Below are positions 11,898 to 24,392 of a stretch of 64,000 bases of DNA, in pieces (within the stretch, counting starts at the first letter, position 1; each line of letters begins with the position of its first letter). A model generated the notes under the pieces. It worked only from the letters and a program-made list of their open reading frames with translations, did not search any database and was not told the DNA's origin. The stretch covers positions 9,957,001 to 10,021,000 of the forward strand of contig JAYKYS010000010.1 of assembly GCA_036924285.1 (NCBI GenBank), in the 5' to 3' direction. A program made the position numbers and the translations under genes. The stretch is from Asterella californica. Taxonomy: Eukaryota > Streptophyta > Marchantiopsida > Marchantiales > Aytoniaceae.

Positions 11898-13436
11898 TGT
11901 GTTCTCTCGGACCATCTGCGCTACCTCCGAATAAGAGTACTTACTGTACCGCAGACGGTCCGAGAGAATACTTTAGTGTATCACTAGGAAGACTGTCACT
12001 CGGAGACTGTTTCTGCAAGGGAGCTGGAGAGCTTTCAGACAGAATTGAACTGGAAGATAACTTTTCAGTGGTAGTGGGAGTACTTCCTGTTGGACTGGAA
12101 GAAGGGTTCCCTTTTGGTTTGCATCAAAAGTACTTCCGGCCTGATTTGAACTGGAAACTCGTTTCTGCAAGCTTTCTGAACTACTTCCAGAAGCAATACT
12201 CCAAGATGACTGTCTTTTAGGCAAATGGCTATCCTCTTTCCCTGCCCTACTCACCAGACGGGACAGTGACGAGATATCGGCACTCTTCCGCCTTTCGCAG
12301 CTCCTGGTTGTTGTGGAACCTGTGGAACCTGAGTCTCCTGTGTAACAGACTCTTTTAATTTTATTCTTTTTTAAAGATGACAGGCAGCAAGTCCATGAAA
12401 CAGAGTGCTATCCGTGACAGAATAAGGTTTTAGTCGACGAAGGCTTGGTTATAAATTTTCAGAACTAAATCTTTCGCAGGTGTACATGCGAAAGGAGGCG
12501 ACAAGATTGAGCAAGATTCCATCAAAATTTCATCGATAGTCACGAGTACCTCTTGGAAATAACCCACGTTTAGGGAAAACGAATAACACCCCAAACCCCC
12601 GGTTTTGACCCGCCCTATTATCAACATTTAATTACATCGCAATAAAGTTACAAAACGTGTGTTCTCTCGGACCATCTGCGCTACCTCCGAATAAGAGTAC
12701 TTACTGTACCGCAGACGGTCCGAGAGAATACTTTAGTGTATCACTAGGAAGACTGTCACTCGGAGACTGTTTCTGCTGGAGAGCTTTCAGACAGAATTGA
12801 ACTGCAAGATAACTTTTCAGTGGTAGTGGGAGTACTTCCTGTTGGACTGGAAAAGGGTTCCCTTTCGGTTTGCATCAAAAGTACTTCCGGACTGATTTGA
12901 ACTGGAAACTCGTTTCTGCAAGCTTTCGGAACTACTTCCAGTAGCAATACTCCAAGATGACTGTCTTTTAGGCAAATGGCTATCCTCTTTCCCTGCCCTA
13001 CTCACCAGACGGGACAGTGATGAAATATCGGCACTCTTCCGCCTTTCGCGACTAGCTCCTGGTTGTTGTGGAACCTGTGGAACCTGAGTCTCCTGTGTAA
13101 CAGACTCTTTTAATTTTATTCTATTTTAAAGATGACAGGCAGAAAGTCCATGAAAACCTCATTGTCCAAAAGGAGAGTACAGAATGCTATCCGTGACAGA
13201 ATAAGGTTTTAGTCGACGAAGGCTTGGTTATAAATTTTCAGAACTAAATCTTTCGCAGGTGTACATGCGAAAGGAGGCGACAAGATTGAGCAAAATTCCA
13301 TCAAAATTCCATCGATAGTCACGAGTACCTCTTGGAAATAACCCACGTTTAGGGAAAACGAATAACACCCCAAACCCCCGGTTTTGACCCGCCCTATTAT
13401 CAACATTTAATTACATCGCAATAAAATTACAAAACG
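11898..13436. repeat. direct tandem duplication, two copies of about 0.77 kb
   Basis: Copy 1 spans about 11898-12655 and copy 2 about 12658-13436. Both begin with the same gtgttctctcgg hairpin block and both end in the same attacaaaac segment. Differences are few: copy 2 lacks 7 nt near 12,776 and 1 nt near 12,849, and gains about 27 nt near 13,155-13,182. Each copy carries a minus-strand Ser-rich exon, including S-S-W-S-I-A-(S/T)-G-S-S-S-E-S-L-Q-K and a Thr/Ser/Pro tract, with a gtaagt donor inside the hairpin loop. The reading frame breaks within the exon in both copies. Confidence 0.85.
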
Positions 13437-14096
13437 ACATTACATAACTTATAGAAATAGATGCAGTAAACATATCTACTGTAAACTTCTAAAGCATTAT
13501 TTTTAAAACCTAATTTAGAGGTTTATTCCTAAGAACTCCGTAACATTTCCTTCAGATAACATACGTAGTCTGTACACGTATTTGGATCAAATCCAGTTAA
13601 TGCTGTGAACGTTAAACTCCACAGCATGAACAAGACGATAATTACATCGTAAAAAACACCCAAAGAACGCTTGCTGGTGAGCTCCAAACGGATGCTAGAT
13701 TGACTATCGTCAAAATCGGTATTCTGGATATACTTTCCCTTTGACTGTCCTTGTTAAGTCTACTCTCCCAACTTGAGAGCATCGTACATAACTTCAATTA
13801 CAGAGTTTTAAGTAAATGATGAAACTTACACTCGACATTCGGAGGCAAATTCAGGATTACGTTTCGTCCTCCGCATATAATGTTCACGGTACTCTTAAGA
13901 CAGCTTCGGCATCAACCTGCCATTGCTAGTAAAAGTTTGTCTTTCAAATTCCTCCGCTTCCGGCAATCCCCGCTGTATATTCTTTGATAAGCGAACTACC
14001 TCCTTGTAAATCGGAGAAGCTGTTTGAAGGCTTCCGTACGGAAGCAAGAACTAGATGCTGGTACAATGTTCTTGCTTACCAATATTTACAAGTACA
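13437..14096. other. intergenic between the minus-strand relic and the dehydrogenase gene
   Basis: No coding frame is supported here. The right part probably holds the 3' untranslated region of the dehydrogenase gene. AT-rich stretches near 13,440-13,560 could carry poly(A) signals. Confidence 0.45.
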
Positions 14097-17000
14097 CTAC
14101 TCCTTGATGTTGTTTAGGCGCTCCAAAGCTAGGATCAAAGCTTGGGTTCCTAATACTCCTTCACCATGACTTTTAAGAGAGACATAAAGTTGTTGAGCCT
14201 GCAAATATTATCCCGTCACAAAAGCGTCAGCTCACCCCGTAATGTCTGCTGAGAAAGCTGTTGTACACAATCCCATTTGGAGAGAACGAGGAAACAGCTG
14301 ACAGCTCACCAGAAGCACAACCTTTGCTGAACTCAAGCCGCTGGGCTAACAATCACCCAAAAAAATCAGAACACAGATCTACGACAAAGCAGCACCCTAA
14401 ATAAGGTCAAACGGATGGTACTTACCAGTGCCAGGCCAGGAAGGGCAAGATCCATATCTCTGCACTCCTCCAAAGCAATACCGAGATCTTTCACAAAGTG
14501 ATTCACGTAAAAGCCTGCATGGGACCAAACTTACGTGACTTAATTCCTGCTCCACGGTTTCAAAGATGTCTCTGCCGTATTAGCCAAATACTATTATAAC
14601 CAAATCACCTGGGCGAAAGCAGCAACCGTGTGCATGTAAAATTAACTCTGAAATTACAGCTCTATTGCACACCTTCACCTCGATTCCTTTGTAGAACCAA
14701 CACATCCAAACGCTACTAATGATATCGTGCATCGGTTGGAAAATATCAAATGAAATATTACCAGGAGCAAAATCGCGACTTCTTATGCGACCAGCATAAA
14801 GATCCAAAGACCTGGAACCAGCTGCACCGCCAGAAATAGCTTGCAAAAATCTGATCAATGAACCAGCAATTAGGTTACACATATGAGATGGACTTAATTC
14901 CTTCAGCATGTCTATTCAGAGAAACTTGTTCAGAGAAACTTGTACGATCTACTCAGAGAAATCCTTGATAGACGCTATGCGTGGTTGCCTATTCCTTCGT
15001 TGCCGCTATGCGTCTACCGCGTGGTAGACGCTATGCGTGGTTGGTTCGTATTGGACTCATCATTTATAAATGAAGATGGTTACAGAACAGGTAAGAGCAT
15101 CTCACTATAGTGGTCAACTTACGTGTCCACGTTCAGCCCAGCCTTTTGCGCATAGATCACACCCTGCAATCATAATCGTTTGTAGAAGATCTTAGACTGT
15201 CGCCCTAATCAGCCAGTGCACACAACACAGCAAACTCTGTCTCACTCTCTCCTGAGGTCTTGGTACGAAAGTATCCTAAACACCAAACTATATACATGCA
15301 CAATGACAGCTGAGACATATAGGCATGAATCTGATCAATCTGGAAGTTGTGTGTAAGATGACACACCTCAACAAGGCCTACCATAGTTGAGGCAATAATA
15401 ACCTGCACCATTGAACAGTATGAAGAACATGACAGATACCGGAAGAACGTGGGAACTTGTCCATCTCAGCACGACATGCTAACTCCTGGGTGTAAATTTA
15501 GTAACGAAAGTAAAATAATAATAAGGCGATAGGAACGAATTACATCCTATATATGAACTATGTCATTTAGAGGATTCTGAGCAGACTCAGCTGACTAATT
15601 TCTTTTTACTACTTCCCATCGGGCTGGTTGATAAACTGGGTTCCCACAAGAAGCAACATATAAAGCTCACGGTACAGTACTTGAAGATTACATTATTTTC
15701 TAACTAGGAACATAACCTGATGTTCATATCACGAATGCTGTCTTGAATATATGTCTATCGTTACCTGATTCGCTAGTTTACAACTTTGACCGCATCCTGC
15801 GGGTCCCATGTATGTGGGTTTCCCCATGCAGTTGAACAAGGGTGTCAAAGCATCAAACTGCACACATACGTGTGATATATCAGGGGAGGTTTATAACTCC
15901 ACTCGATTCATACCCATGCCCTTACACTGGCTATCTAGCGAAAAAGATACTTCCATCTTTTTGGGAATGACTTGTGAAATACATACCATCTTCTTTTCAC
16001 CGCCCACCATGATTGCTAGAGTGCCTGATTTGGCTCCCTTGTCACCGCCAGACACTGGAGCATCTATAGACTCACAAGACCTGGTCACACCTTCAGTGCA
16101 AACTCTTTCAACACTTTCTTTCCTTACTATTACGTGCATGTCTTTAAGCATGCTCTACAAGTCTTCGAATGAGTCTTCAAGCGGACCATCTTCATGAGTA
16201 CAGTATCTCAACGGTAGTATGCTCAACACAATAAATTACTCATGAGAACAGTCAACCACTAGTTCCCCTGTTCCGAGTGTGTCGAGAAATGAGCGTCTAC
16301 TCACCTCTCTTTAGCAGCCAAAGAAATCTCACGTGCTAGAGAGGGTTGACTAGTTGTCATGTCCACAACCTGCAATCAAGGCAGTACACACTGGGAGATA
16401 TAAGCACCCTCCACTATAGAGTGAAAGAATGCAGAATCTACCAATCTCGGACCTTACATCGGCTTGAACCGACAGACTGAAAATCTATTTAGAAAAGGTT
16501 TAATGAATGCAGCGCTCACTATTCCCCCAGGTTTGAGGCCCTTCAGGATGCCTTCCTCTCCTAGAATCACCTCCCGCACATCGGCAGGGTACCTTCAAGA
16601 CAACAAATGCACTACTTTCAGTTTCAGTATCCGCATGACAGTTGAAACATAAACAGGAACAAGCAAGGGTCCTAGACATCAAACTCCACAAAAGTTCGGT
16701 CTAACTAGAGTTTTATATCAGAGTACACGGGTAAAGCAGTTCTCGGAGAAAACAGTAACTTCCCCCGCACACTTAAGTAACGCCCAAAATAGTTTTAAAC
16801 CCATGGAAGTGCAAGGTAAGTAAACCAGGGTGATGTACATGTGCACTAACTTGGTTTGAGAAGTCTAACTAGAGTTTTATATGTAGATCTTCAGTTCCTG
16901 CTCACCCTACTATGGTAAACACCACATCACTTTGTTTTGCTACCGCAAAGGGTGATTCGGCAAGTGTTGCCCCTTTTGAAACTAAATCTTGTGCCTTGCT

Positions 17001-18025
17001 CGTAGTTCTGTTGTAGACAGAAACTTGATATCCGGCTGCTATGATGTGACCACACATTGCCTGGCCCATGACACCAGTACCGATCCACCTGTGATACAAC
17101 ACTGTTATTATACAGCGTGAAGTTTATTCAACCAATCAGCTGACTCCATCCTCCAATACTGCTCAACATTGAAACTGATGACAGATATTAGATGATAACA
17201 CTCGTACACCTCTCCGCTATATAGGAGCAATCTTTTATCTAAAACGCCACTTTTCTACTCTTTAAAGCATGATCAGAGGCAGCATAAACCACTCCTCATA
17301 TTGGATGAGTACTTTCTATTCTTGTAGAACTTGAAGAAACGGTACTTACCCAATGCGTGTCTGACCGGGTATAATGTCTTCCGCAACTTCTGGCTGAGCC
17401 ATTGAAACTACGGAGAAATTATAAGCTCGAACACGTTTGCCTACAAATACGCAGTCAATATTAGAGATGTTACAAAGAAAGAGGCTGGGCGCAGCATGTT
17501 CAAGCATGATTCTCAATTTGATTCGTTACATTCATAGTTCTCCGATACGTCTTGCACCAGCTGTAAACACCATGAGCCTCTATAAACCAGCAAAAGGTAC
17601 CACCTCGAACGGCCTAGCAGTTCCTAAGCACGCCTTCATGGAGAAACAATCAACCGACAGAAATCGAGCAACACCACCACTCTACCCGCGTAGCTATCAG
17701 TCACTATGCTCGATAGAACCATAAGAAATTCATCGCGAAGCAAGGACAAACAGGAAGATGGTGCGTGCTCTTCTACGTCTTCTGATGAACGAAATGGAGC
17801 CCTCCATTCCTAACTCGCTGAGATAAAGGCACGAGAAAGATGATAAGAGACCATACGTGGAACTGACAGGCTCTGGTAATTAGGATGATGCGGTGGGAAA
17901 GGGATAGCCGAGTGAGGGACACGGTTGGGAAAATGGTGGGATTTGAATAGAAACGAATTGCCACTGCACGCTCCCCGCATTGGCGCACGAGCTCTGTGAC
18001 AAATCCCCACTACTGTTGCTGCCAT
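14097..18025 (-). CDS. 3-hydroxyisobutyrate dehydrogenase-like protein (beta-hydroxyacid dehydrogenase)
   Basis: NAD(P)-dependent dehydrogenase of the 3-hydroxyisobutyrate/glyoxylate reductase family, the plant mitochondrial type in valine breakdown. Exons (minus): 17440-17350, 17088-16906, 16592-16520, 16369-16305, 16080-15987, 15857-15765, 15402-15367, 15163-15123, 14850-14762, 14514-14426, 14198-14097, preceded by a likely first exon 18025-17857. All GT-AG junctions are in phase. The short form from ATG 17402 is 305 aa; the first exon extends it to 374 aa with an Arg/Ser-rich, acid-poor N-terminus like an organellar transit peptide. Visible motifs are the Rossmann loop G-W-I-G-T-G-V-M-G, the substrate loop [14 protein letters not shown], the catalytic lysine in S-C-K-L-A-N-Q, and a conserved end ([14 protein letters not shown]). 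The first-exon donor (cac|gtatgg) is the weakest call. Confidence 0.9.
14955..15045. repeat. short repeats inside a dehydrogenase intron
   Basis: The segment agacgctatgcgtggttg occurs twice in direct order (14,970s and 15,020s). Between them gccgctatgcg repeats the core, and gtctaccgcgtggtagac forms a perfect inverted repeat. The whole sits in the intron between exons at 15123 and 14850. Confidence 0.7.
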
Positions 18026-19261
18026 CACCTCCACCACCTCTACGGGCAGCGCAGCAAGTTAGACCACCCCCCAGGGAAGTCTACGGTATTTCACATCATT
18101 CATCCTGTGGACTTCACCCTGATGTATGTATGGGCTCCATCATGGCACTCGACAGTCAAGCTTTCGTCCACGTGTAGTATTATGAGGCGCATTTCTGAGC
18201 CCAGGCCTTCCAGTCGATCTCATGCCCTCAACCTCCAAGCGGGAGGTTGCTGATGCTCGAGCATTTCCTGCTGTAAGAATAAATTCTACTCAACAAAATT
18301 CGTGATTATCGAATCCTTCATGATGAAATATGATTCTTCATACGGCCACACATCATAGTTAACTTAGTTCTCCATACAGGAGTGAGCCCTGAAATAAAGG
18401 GTTACAGGTTTAAATCTATGGCTGGGTCACTAATAAACACACCTGAAACAAGTTGTTACGCTTGCAATAACATTGTAAAATTATATATTTATCTAAAAAA
18501 AACTAATTATTTACATCTTACTTAAAAATATAAAACCTTTCGTTACTGGAAGATGACAAGAATTTCTCACTTTACTTTCTGCTTTTGTCTGGTTTTGAAT
18601 TTGGTACAATTGACAGTTAGATGTGCAAATGCATAGCGATAATTATCTTTGGTATGTGACAATAGAGTTTTTGTGAATCTTTTAATCCGAACGTGATATT
18701 TCAACTCCATTGACAAGGTAGGTTTCCGCAGTACATTTTTTACTATACTTCTACATACCTAGTCAAAATAAGACGTATAACACAAAAAAATTAATGACAG
18801 AATATAGAGAATCATCTTATTCTCAAATGATGATTTTGAACATTTCTCATATGGATTTTCATTAGTTTCGAATCATACTTTTATTTTTTGCATGATGATG
18901 TCTGTTCTTACTACTGAAGCTCACGATAGTATCTATGACATGAATATACATCCATGATAATGAAAGAATAACCCATTATTATTGTTTTAGATGATTCACA
19001 ACATCGCACCCTACGTAGTAAACAGATACGGTCGACGAAAATAGTTGAATCAAGTATGACATACGTGTGTCATGTTTTGAGTATCTGTTTTGCATTTTTG
19101 GTATATGGGTGTAGATTTATAATATATCTCTAAGATCTAAAGTGGAATGGGAGGATGAAAATGTCAAGACTTTTATAGATATGTAAGGGGATTTGTACAT
19201 AAACCATTGTAGGTGAGAGAAAGTTAGCCTGAAAAACATTAACAGATGAATTCAATGTGGA
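18026..19261. other. 5' region of dehydrogenase, then AT-rich intergenic DNA
   Basis: 18,026-18,260 is the likely promoter/5' leader of the minus-strand dehydrogenase; short plus-strand frames here are shadows. From about 18,260 the sequence becomes strongly AT-rich up to the LTR, with no gene seen. Confidence 0.5.
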
Positions 19262-19602
19262 TGTAATAGTACGCATTTGCGTAAGTAGAAACTCTAACAA
19301 AAGTTATTATGAAGTTATCGTAGAAGTTTTATAGAGTTAAAAGTATGTATTATATAAGAAGCTTCATAAAGAATATTCTAGTAAGGTACTTCTATTGTAT
19401 TGAGTGAGTAATGTATTTTGAAAACTTAATGAGGACTTAGGCTGCTTCTCAAAGAAATAGACGGTTAACTTCATGAAGAAATCTTGTATACTTCATACTA
19501 TAAATACCAAGGTCTCTGTTAAGCTCTAGAATCTAGAATTTTTCTCTATTCCCAGTTGTCTTCTTGGTTCTACTTCATATTTCTCTCCCCGGTTATGATC
19601 TT
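19262..19602 (+). repeat. 5' LTR of the chromovirus
   Basis: It starts tgtaata and its first 230 or so bases align to the 3' LTR from 24165, sharing for example aagcttcataaagaatattcta. A TATA-like ctataaatacc lies near 19,498. The end is placed where ttttaca meets tcaaagcaaag, which looks like a decayed initiator-tRNA-Met primer-binding site (compare tatcagagc). The left edge is seen; the right edge is inferred. Confidence 0.7.
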
Positions 19603-22600
19603 TTACATCAAAGCAAAGATAGGATGAAATGAGTCTACGGACCACCATATCAATTTTCATCACATCATTGAGATTTCAAGATCCATGTATTAGAGAAACA
19701 CCATTTTCAACAATTCGTCATCTCTTTGTTTGGTGGGGCTTTTCTAAATGTAGTTATGGAATGAAATGAATTGATGATTCTCTCAGTTACATATTAAAAT
19801 AGATGGACTTGTTGTCTATATGTTTTGACTTAGCATTTGGATCAAAGAGAGAGGGATAGACCAATAGACAAATCGAGACGAATATAAAGAGCAATGACCA
19901 ATATATCGATGACTTTTGATATCATTCTTCTCATGCAACAACAAATTGAACATCTCACTAGGCGTTTAGAAAAGAGAGAGCATGTAAGAGAGCAATTGCT
20001 CATACTTGAGAGAGTAGGCTTCCGTGAGGAGAACAATCAACTGAAATTCCCAAAACCTCGACTCTTCAAAAGAAAAGTTTTTCTGGAGTAGTGGAGAATT
20101 TCTTGCTCGATTGTGAATAGTAATTTGAAGCAACAAATCTACAAGATGATCGAGGTTGAGCCTTACTCGCATCAAATCAGCTGGAAGGATTGACAAAATC
20201 TTGATGGTGATTCTATTTAGAGCAAGTATGTCATCAATACATTGCACTAGTTTCTTCATGACAAGATTGCATTGGCTTCTCGGTTCTAGATCATCGATGC
20301 AACCAAAATTATGACATATCGTCTTGCAAAAGTGAAACAGCTTGGTTCCACACAAAGCTATATCGTCTACTTCAAGAATATCATGATGCAAGTTCCAGAG
20401 ATGCACGAAAGTGAAACTTTAGATCGTTTCACTCGAGAATTGAACCACAAACAATAATAGAAGTCATCATGAAAGAATCGCAACATTTAGAAGACACTAT
20501 GTTGATGATTGAACGGTTTGATGCTTTCATTTCTAGTACTTCCGTACGTATAACAACATCCACAATTGTACAAACTCTCCATGCAATATCAAATGAAGTA
20601 GTTATGATGGAGATTGATGTTATTCAAAGGAGATCTCTCACTCTTATAGATCGAGAATGACTTCAACAACATGGTGGTTATTTATATTGTCGATAGATCA
20701 TACACCGCATAGCTGAATGTCCAAATCGAGGAGGACGTTCGATCAATTGCACAAATAGAGTTCATGAATGAAGTCGAATTGAGAAACAAAGAATCCTAGT
20801 AAAGGATGACGAGTCACTTATTGGAAGTCTCATCAATTCTAATTGAATTGAAGGTCGACATGTACAAACTTGATTCATCTTCAAGGTGTGATCCAAGGTC
20901 ATCCTTGTAAGATTTAGTGGATTGTGGAAGCTCAGAAAATTGCATGTTCATGCAATTCGTACGAAAACTGAAGATTTTGTTGAAGTAAGTGACGGGTAGC
21001 ACGTTGATGATGACTAAAGATAGAAAAAGTTACACGTATAGCACTATAAGTTTAGTAAAGTTAGCTATTGAGAAAGAGTACTATGAGTCTTTAAGATTCG
21101 TAGTAGCACCATTGCACTATGATATCACTATAAGACTTCCTTGACTTGAACGTCATAAAGCTCAAGTTGATTGGGCACAAAGATAAGTTTAAGTATAACA
21201 CCAAGATCAAAGTTATTGGTGGGGTTGTCCGACGTCTTCAGTAAAGATACTCAGTACTCCGAATTTTATGTCTAATGACAAGTTTATCAGTGCGGTTACT
21301 ATCAAAATGACTTGACGCAAAGATATTCTGATGTTTGCAACTTGGATCACACCTAGTATTGAAAAAGACGTTGATGGAGATCAGAAGAACACATGGAGGT
21401 GATATACCATATTGTGAAAGAATTTGCTGATGTATTTCTGGATGACCTACCACGAGGGCTACCCTCAAATCGAGAGATGTCTTCTGAGTTGTTGCCTAGT
21501 ACCACAACAATAAGCATACCCATCTATAAGTTGTCATCAAAAGAGCTAGAAGAGTTACGAACGACCTTAAAAGAGTTGTTGGAGAAGGACTTCATCAAAC
21601 GCATGTCGCTAAGAAGGATGACGACTTCATTTTTGTATTGACTATCATGGGTTGAATAAACAAATAGTGAAGAATGTGTACCCCTTGCCTCAAATTGACG
21701 ATCTGTTGGATCAACTGAATGGGGCTCGGTATTTCATCAAGTTGGATCTTCGTAGCGGCTACTAGCAGATTCCGATTGGAGAAAAAGATGTATACAAATT
21801 GCTCTTTGTATACGGTATGGGCATTACGAATGACGTGTCTTATCTTTCGAACTCACCAATGCTCTTGTTGTCTGCATGGACCAAATGCATTGGTGTTGGA
21901 TGGGTTGTTAGATAAGTATGTGGTTCTGGTCTTGGATGATATCTTGATCTATAGCACAATAGAAGAAGATAACATGGCACATGTGCAAGAGGTGCTTCAC
22001 ATACTTCGCAAGTGAAAATTCTACTGCAAGAAATCCAAATGTGAATTCTGGAAGATAGAGGTAATATTTCTAGGGCACAAGGTTACAACAGACCACATCA
22101 AGATAGAGGAAGAGAAGATCAAGACAATTACTGAACGACTTACGCTGAAGAATATTATTGAAGTATGTGGATTCAATGGGTTGGCTAGTTTCTATCGGCG
22201 GTTCATCGACTATTATGCTCATGTTTCGTATCTCTAGCTGATTTGTTGAGGAAGGATACCAAATTCGAGTGAGGATCCAAGCAAGGAGAGACATTTCATA
22301 AACTGACGGATATGGTTTCTTCTTGATCTATTTTACAACCATACAATCCACAATTATCATGCATAGTTGATTTGATGCTTCCAACCTTGTGATCAGAGCA
22401 GTCTTACAACAAGAGTTCATGAGTGGTCTCCATCTGATTGTCTTTATTTCTCGTTGGTTGAATTAAACTGAACGAAGCTATTCTACTCGTGAACATGATA
22501 TATGCCACAAAGATTTGGAGGCACTACCTACTAGATAAACCAATGATCATGCAAATTGATTGTTGCAGAACTTACATTTGAAGAACATGAAGAACATACA

Positions 22601-24164
22601 TCATCGATGAGAAGAACAACTTCAACTCTATGATATCAAGTTAGAATACAAACTCGATAAATTTCATATCATTATTGATGCACTATCACATTGTCTCGAC
22701 TACAAGCCTTCATGTGACTCTTTGATAGTGATGACTATCATCACGGTCACCCTCGATGTAGATTTCAAGATGCATTACAATGTGACCTCTTCTTCAACTT
22801 GGTACGTGATCGTATAATCGCTCAAGATCAAAGTATCACTGAAAGATAGATTATTATACAATACACATTGTTTTTATGTCCCACATGATCTCATATTGCA
22901 ACTCACTCAACTACACGAAGCACATGACCTACCAACCTTATGTCATCTTTGAGTGGATAAGATCATTAATCTCCTTCAACGTACATGGTGGTGACTTAAC
23001 ATGGCACGAGATGTTTGAGAGTTTTTTCGCGCTTGTGAAAATTGTCGACACAACAAGGTAATGAATCAGAAACAATTGCCTATTCCATCTACACGTTGAG
23101 AGCACATATATTGGATTTAATCATCTCTTTGCTTACAACTATTCATGGTCATATTGCAGTCATGATATTTGTGGACAAGCTTAGCAAGTAAACCCACTTA
23201 GCACCCACGGTGAGCACAGCGGATGCTCCAACACTTGCACGTATCTATTTTGATACAATCTTTCGATATCACGAGATGCCTTAGGTACTCATTTTTATGA
23301 CGATACTCGCTTCATCGCAATTTTTGGCGAGTTCTTTTTGAGATACTTGGCACCAAACTTTCGTTGTCCACTACATATCATCCACAAAGTGATGGACAAA
23401 CTGAATGTGCCAATCATCCACGTTCATCAAGCAGAATGAGATACTCTTCTATTGGCCGTCGAGTTTGCTTACAACAACTCGAAGCAAGCAAGTACAAGTT
23501 TTTTCTCTTCTTTCTCAACTATGATCAAGACGCCCTAGTTCCTAATAAAGTCCAAGCTCCTATGTTTCTCATGTTCCCAATACTATTATCTACCTTTCTA
23601 CTTTATCTCGTTCCTTATCATAAGCGAAAGATCATTTGACTATTACTCAAAAGCAATATGCTAATCAACACCGTCGAGATCTTATCATTAATGTAGGTGA
23701 ATAAATCTTGCTTTCCACCCATAACCTCGTTCTTCCTCTCGACACTCATGTTTGTAAACTTTCACCCAATTGGATAAGATCATTCTCTATAGTCAAAGTT
23801 GTCTCTCTTATTGCCTACAAGTCTGATATTCCTCACAATATTAAGATATGTCTCCTTCTATTACATTTCTAAGTTAAAACATTTTATGTCTAACCCTTTT
23901 TCCTTTCCTAATCGTGTCTAAATTCCACTTGCACCTCTTCTCATCGATGATCATGAAGAGTTTGAAGTTGATCAAATCTTAGCTAAGAATGAAATCTAAC
24001 GTGGACTACATCGTCATGTGGAATATAGAGTTTGATGGAAGGAATATCCTCTTCATGACACTACATGGGAACTAGCCACCAATCTTCGTAACTCTCTAGA
24101 GCTCATACAAGAGTTTGAACATTGTCAAGTGACGAGGAAGTCACCAACTAGCAAAAGGAGAATA
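19603..24164 (+). pseudogene. decayed Ty3/gypsy chromovirus gag-pol
   Basis: Blocks appear in the canonical Ty3/gypsy order, each cut by stops and frame changes. A gag-like coiled stretch lies at 19,894-20,090 and a gag core at 20,368-20,459 (Y-F-K-N-I-M-M-Q-V-P-E-M, then L-D-R-F-T-R-E-L). A protease-tail motif (L-E-R-H-K-A-Q-V-D-W) is near 21,150. Reverse transcriptase follows at 21,393-22,017 (E-F-A-D-V-F-L-D-D-L-P, then [12 protein letters not shown], and the catalytic V-L-V-L-D-D-I-L-I-Y-S). RNase H-like remnants are at about 22,330-22,700. Integrase is at about 23,150-23,440 (Y-H-P-Q-S-D-G-Q-T-E). A chromodomain is at about 23,950-24,125 (E-V-D-Q-I-L-A, then W-K-E-Y-P-L-H-D-T-T-W-E). The terminal chromodomain marks it as a chromovirus. 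No complete polyprotein frame remains, so it cannot move by itself. Confidence 0.9.
24150..24162 (+). other. polypurine tract
   Basis: The purine run gcaaaaggagaa lies two to three bases before the TG start of the 3' LTR, the expected place for the plus-strand primer of an LTR retrotransposon. Confidence 0.7.
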
Positions 24165-24392
24165 TGTAATACTACCCATTTGTGTAAGTAGAAACTCTAG
24201 CGAAAGTTACTCATAAGTTAGAAAAGAAGTTCTCTATATTTAGAAGTTGTATTATATAGGAAGCTTCATAAAGAATATTCTAATAAGATACTTAAGAAGC
24301 TTCTATCGTATTGAATGAGTAATGTACTTAAGGAACTTTGTGAGGATTAAGGTTGCTTCTCAAGGAAGTAGATAGCTAACTTCATGAGAAAG
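24165..24392 (+). repeat. 3' LTR of the chromovirus, truncated
   Basis: It starts tgtaata and aligns with the 5' LTR to about 24,392 (ttcatgagaa), where similarity stops abruptly, short of the TATA region. The remaining third of the LTR is missing, so it was cut by a deletion or replaced. The two LTRs differ at many positions, which points to an old insertion. Confidence 0.75.

Noticed and set aside
18385..18430. tRNA-like T-arm pattern (ggtttaaatct)
   Set aside because: No acceptor stem or anticodon arm can be formed around it.
21238..21468. Minus ORFs across the chromovirus
   Set aside because: They are antisense frames of the decayed plus-strand polyprotein.
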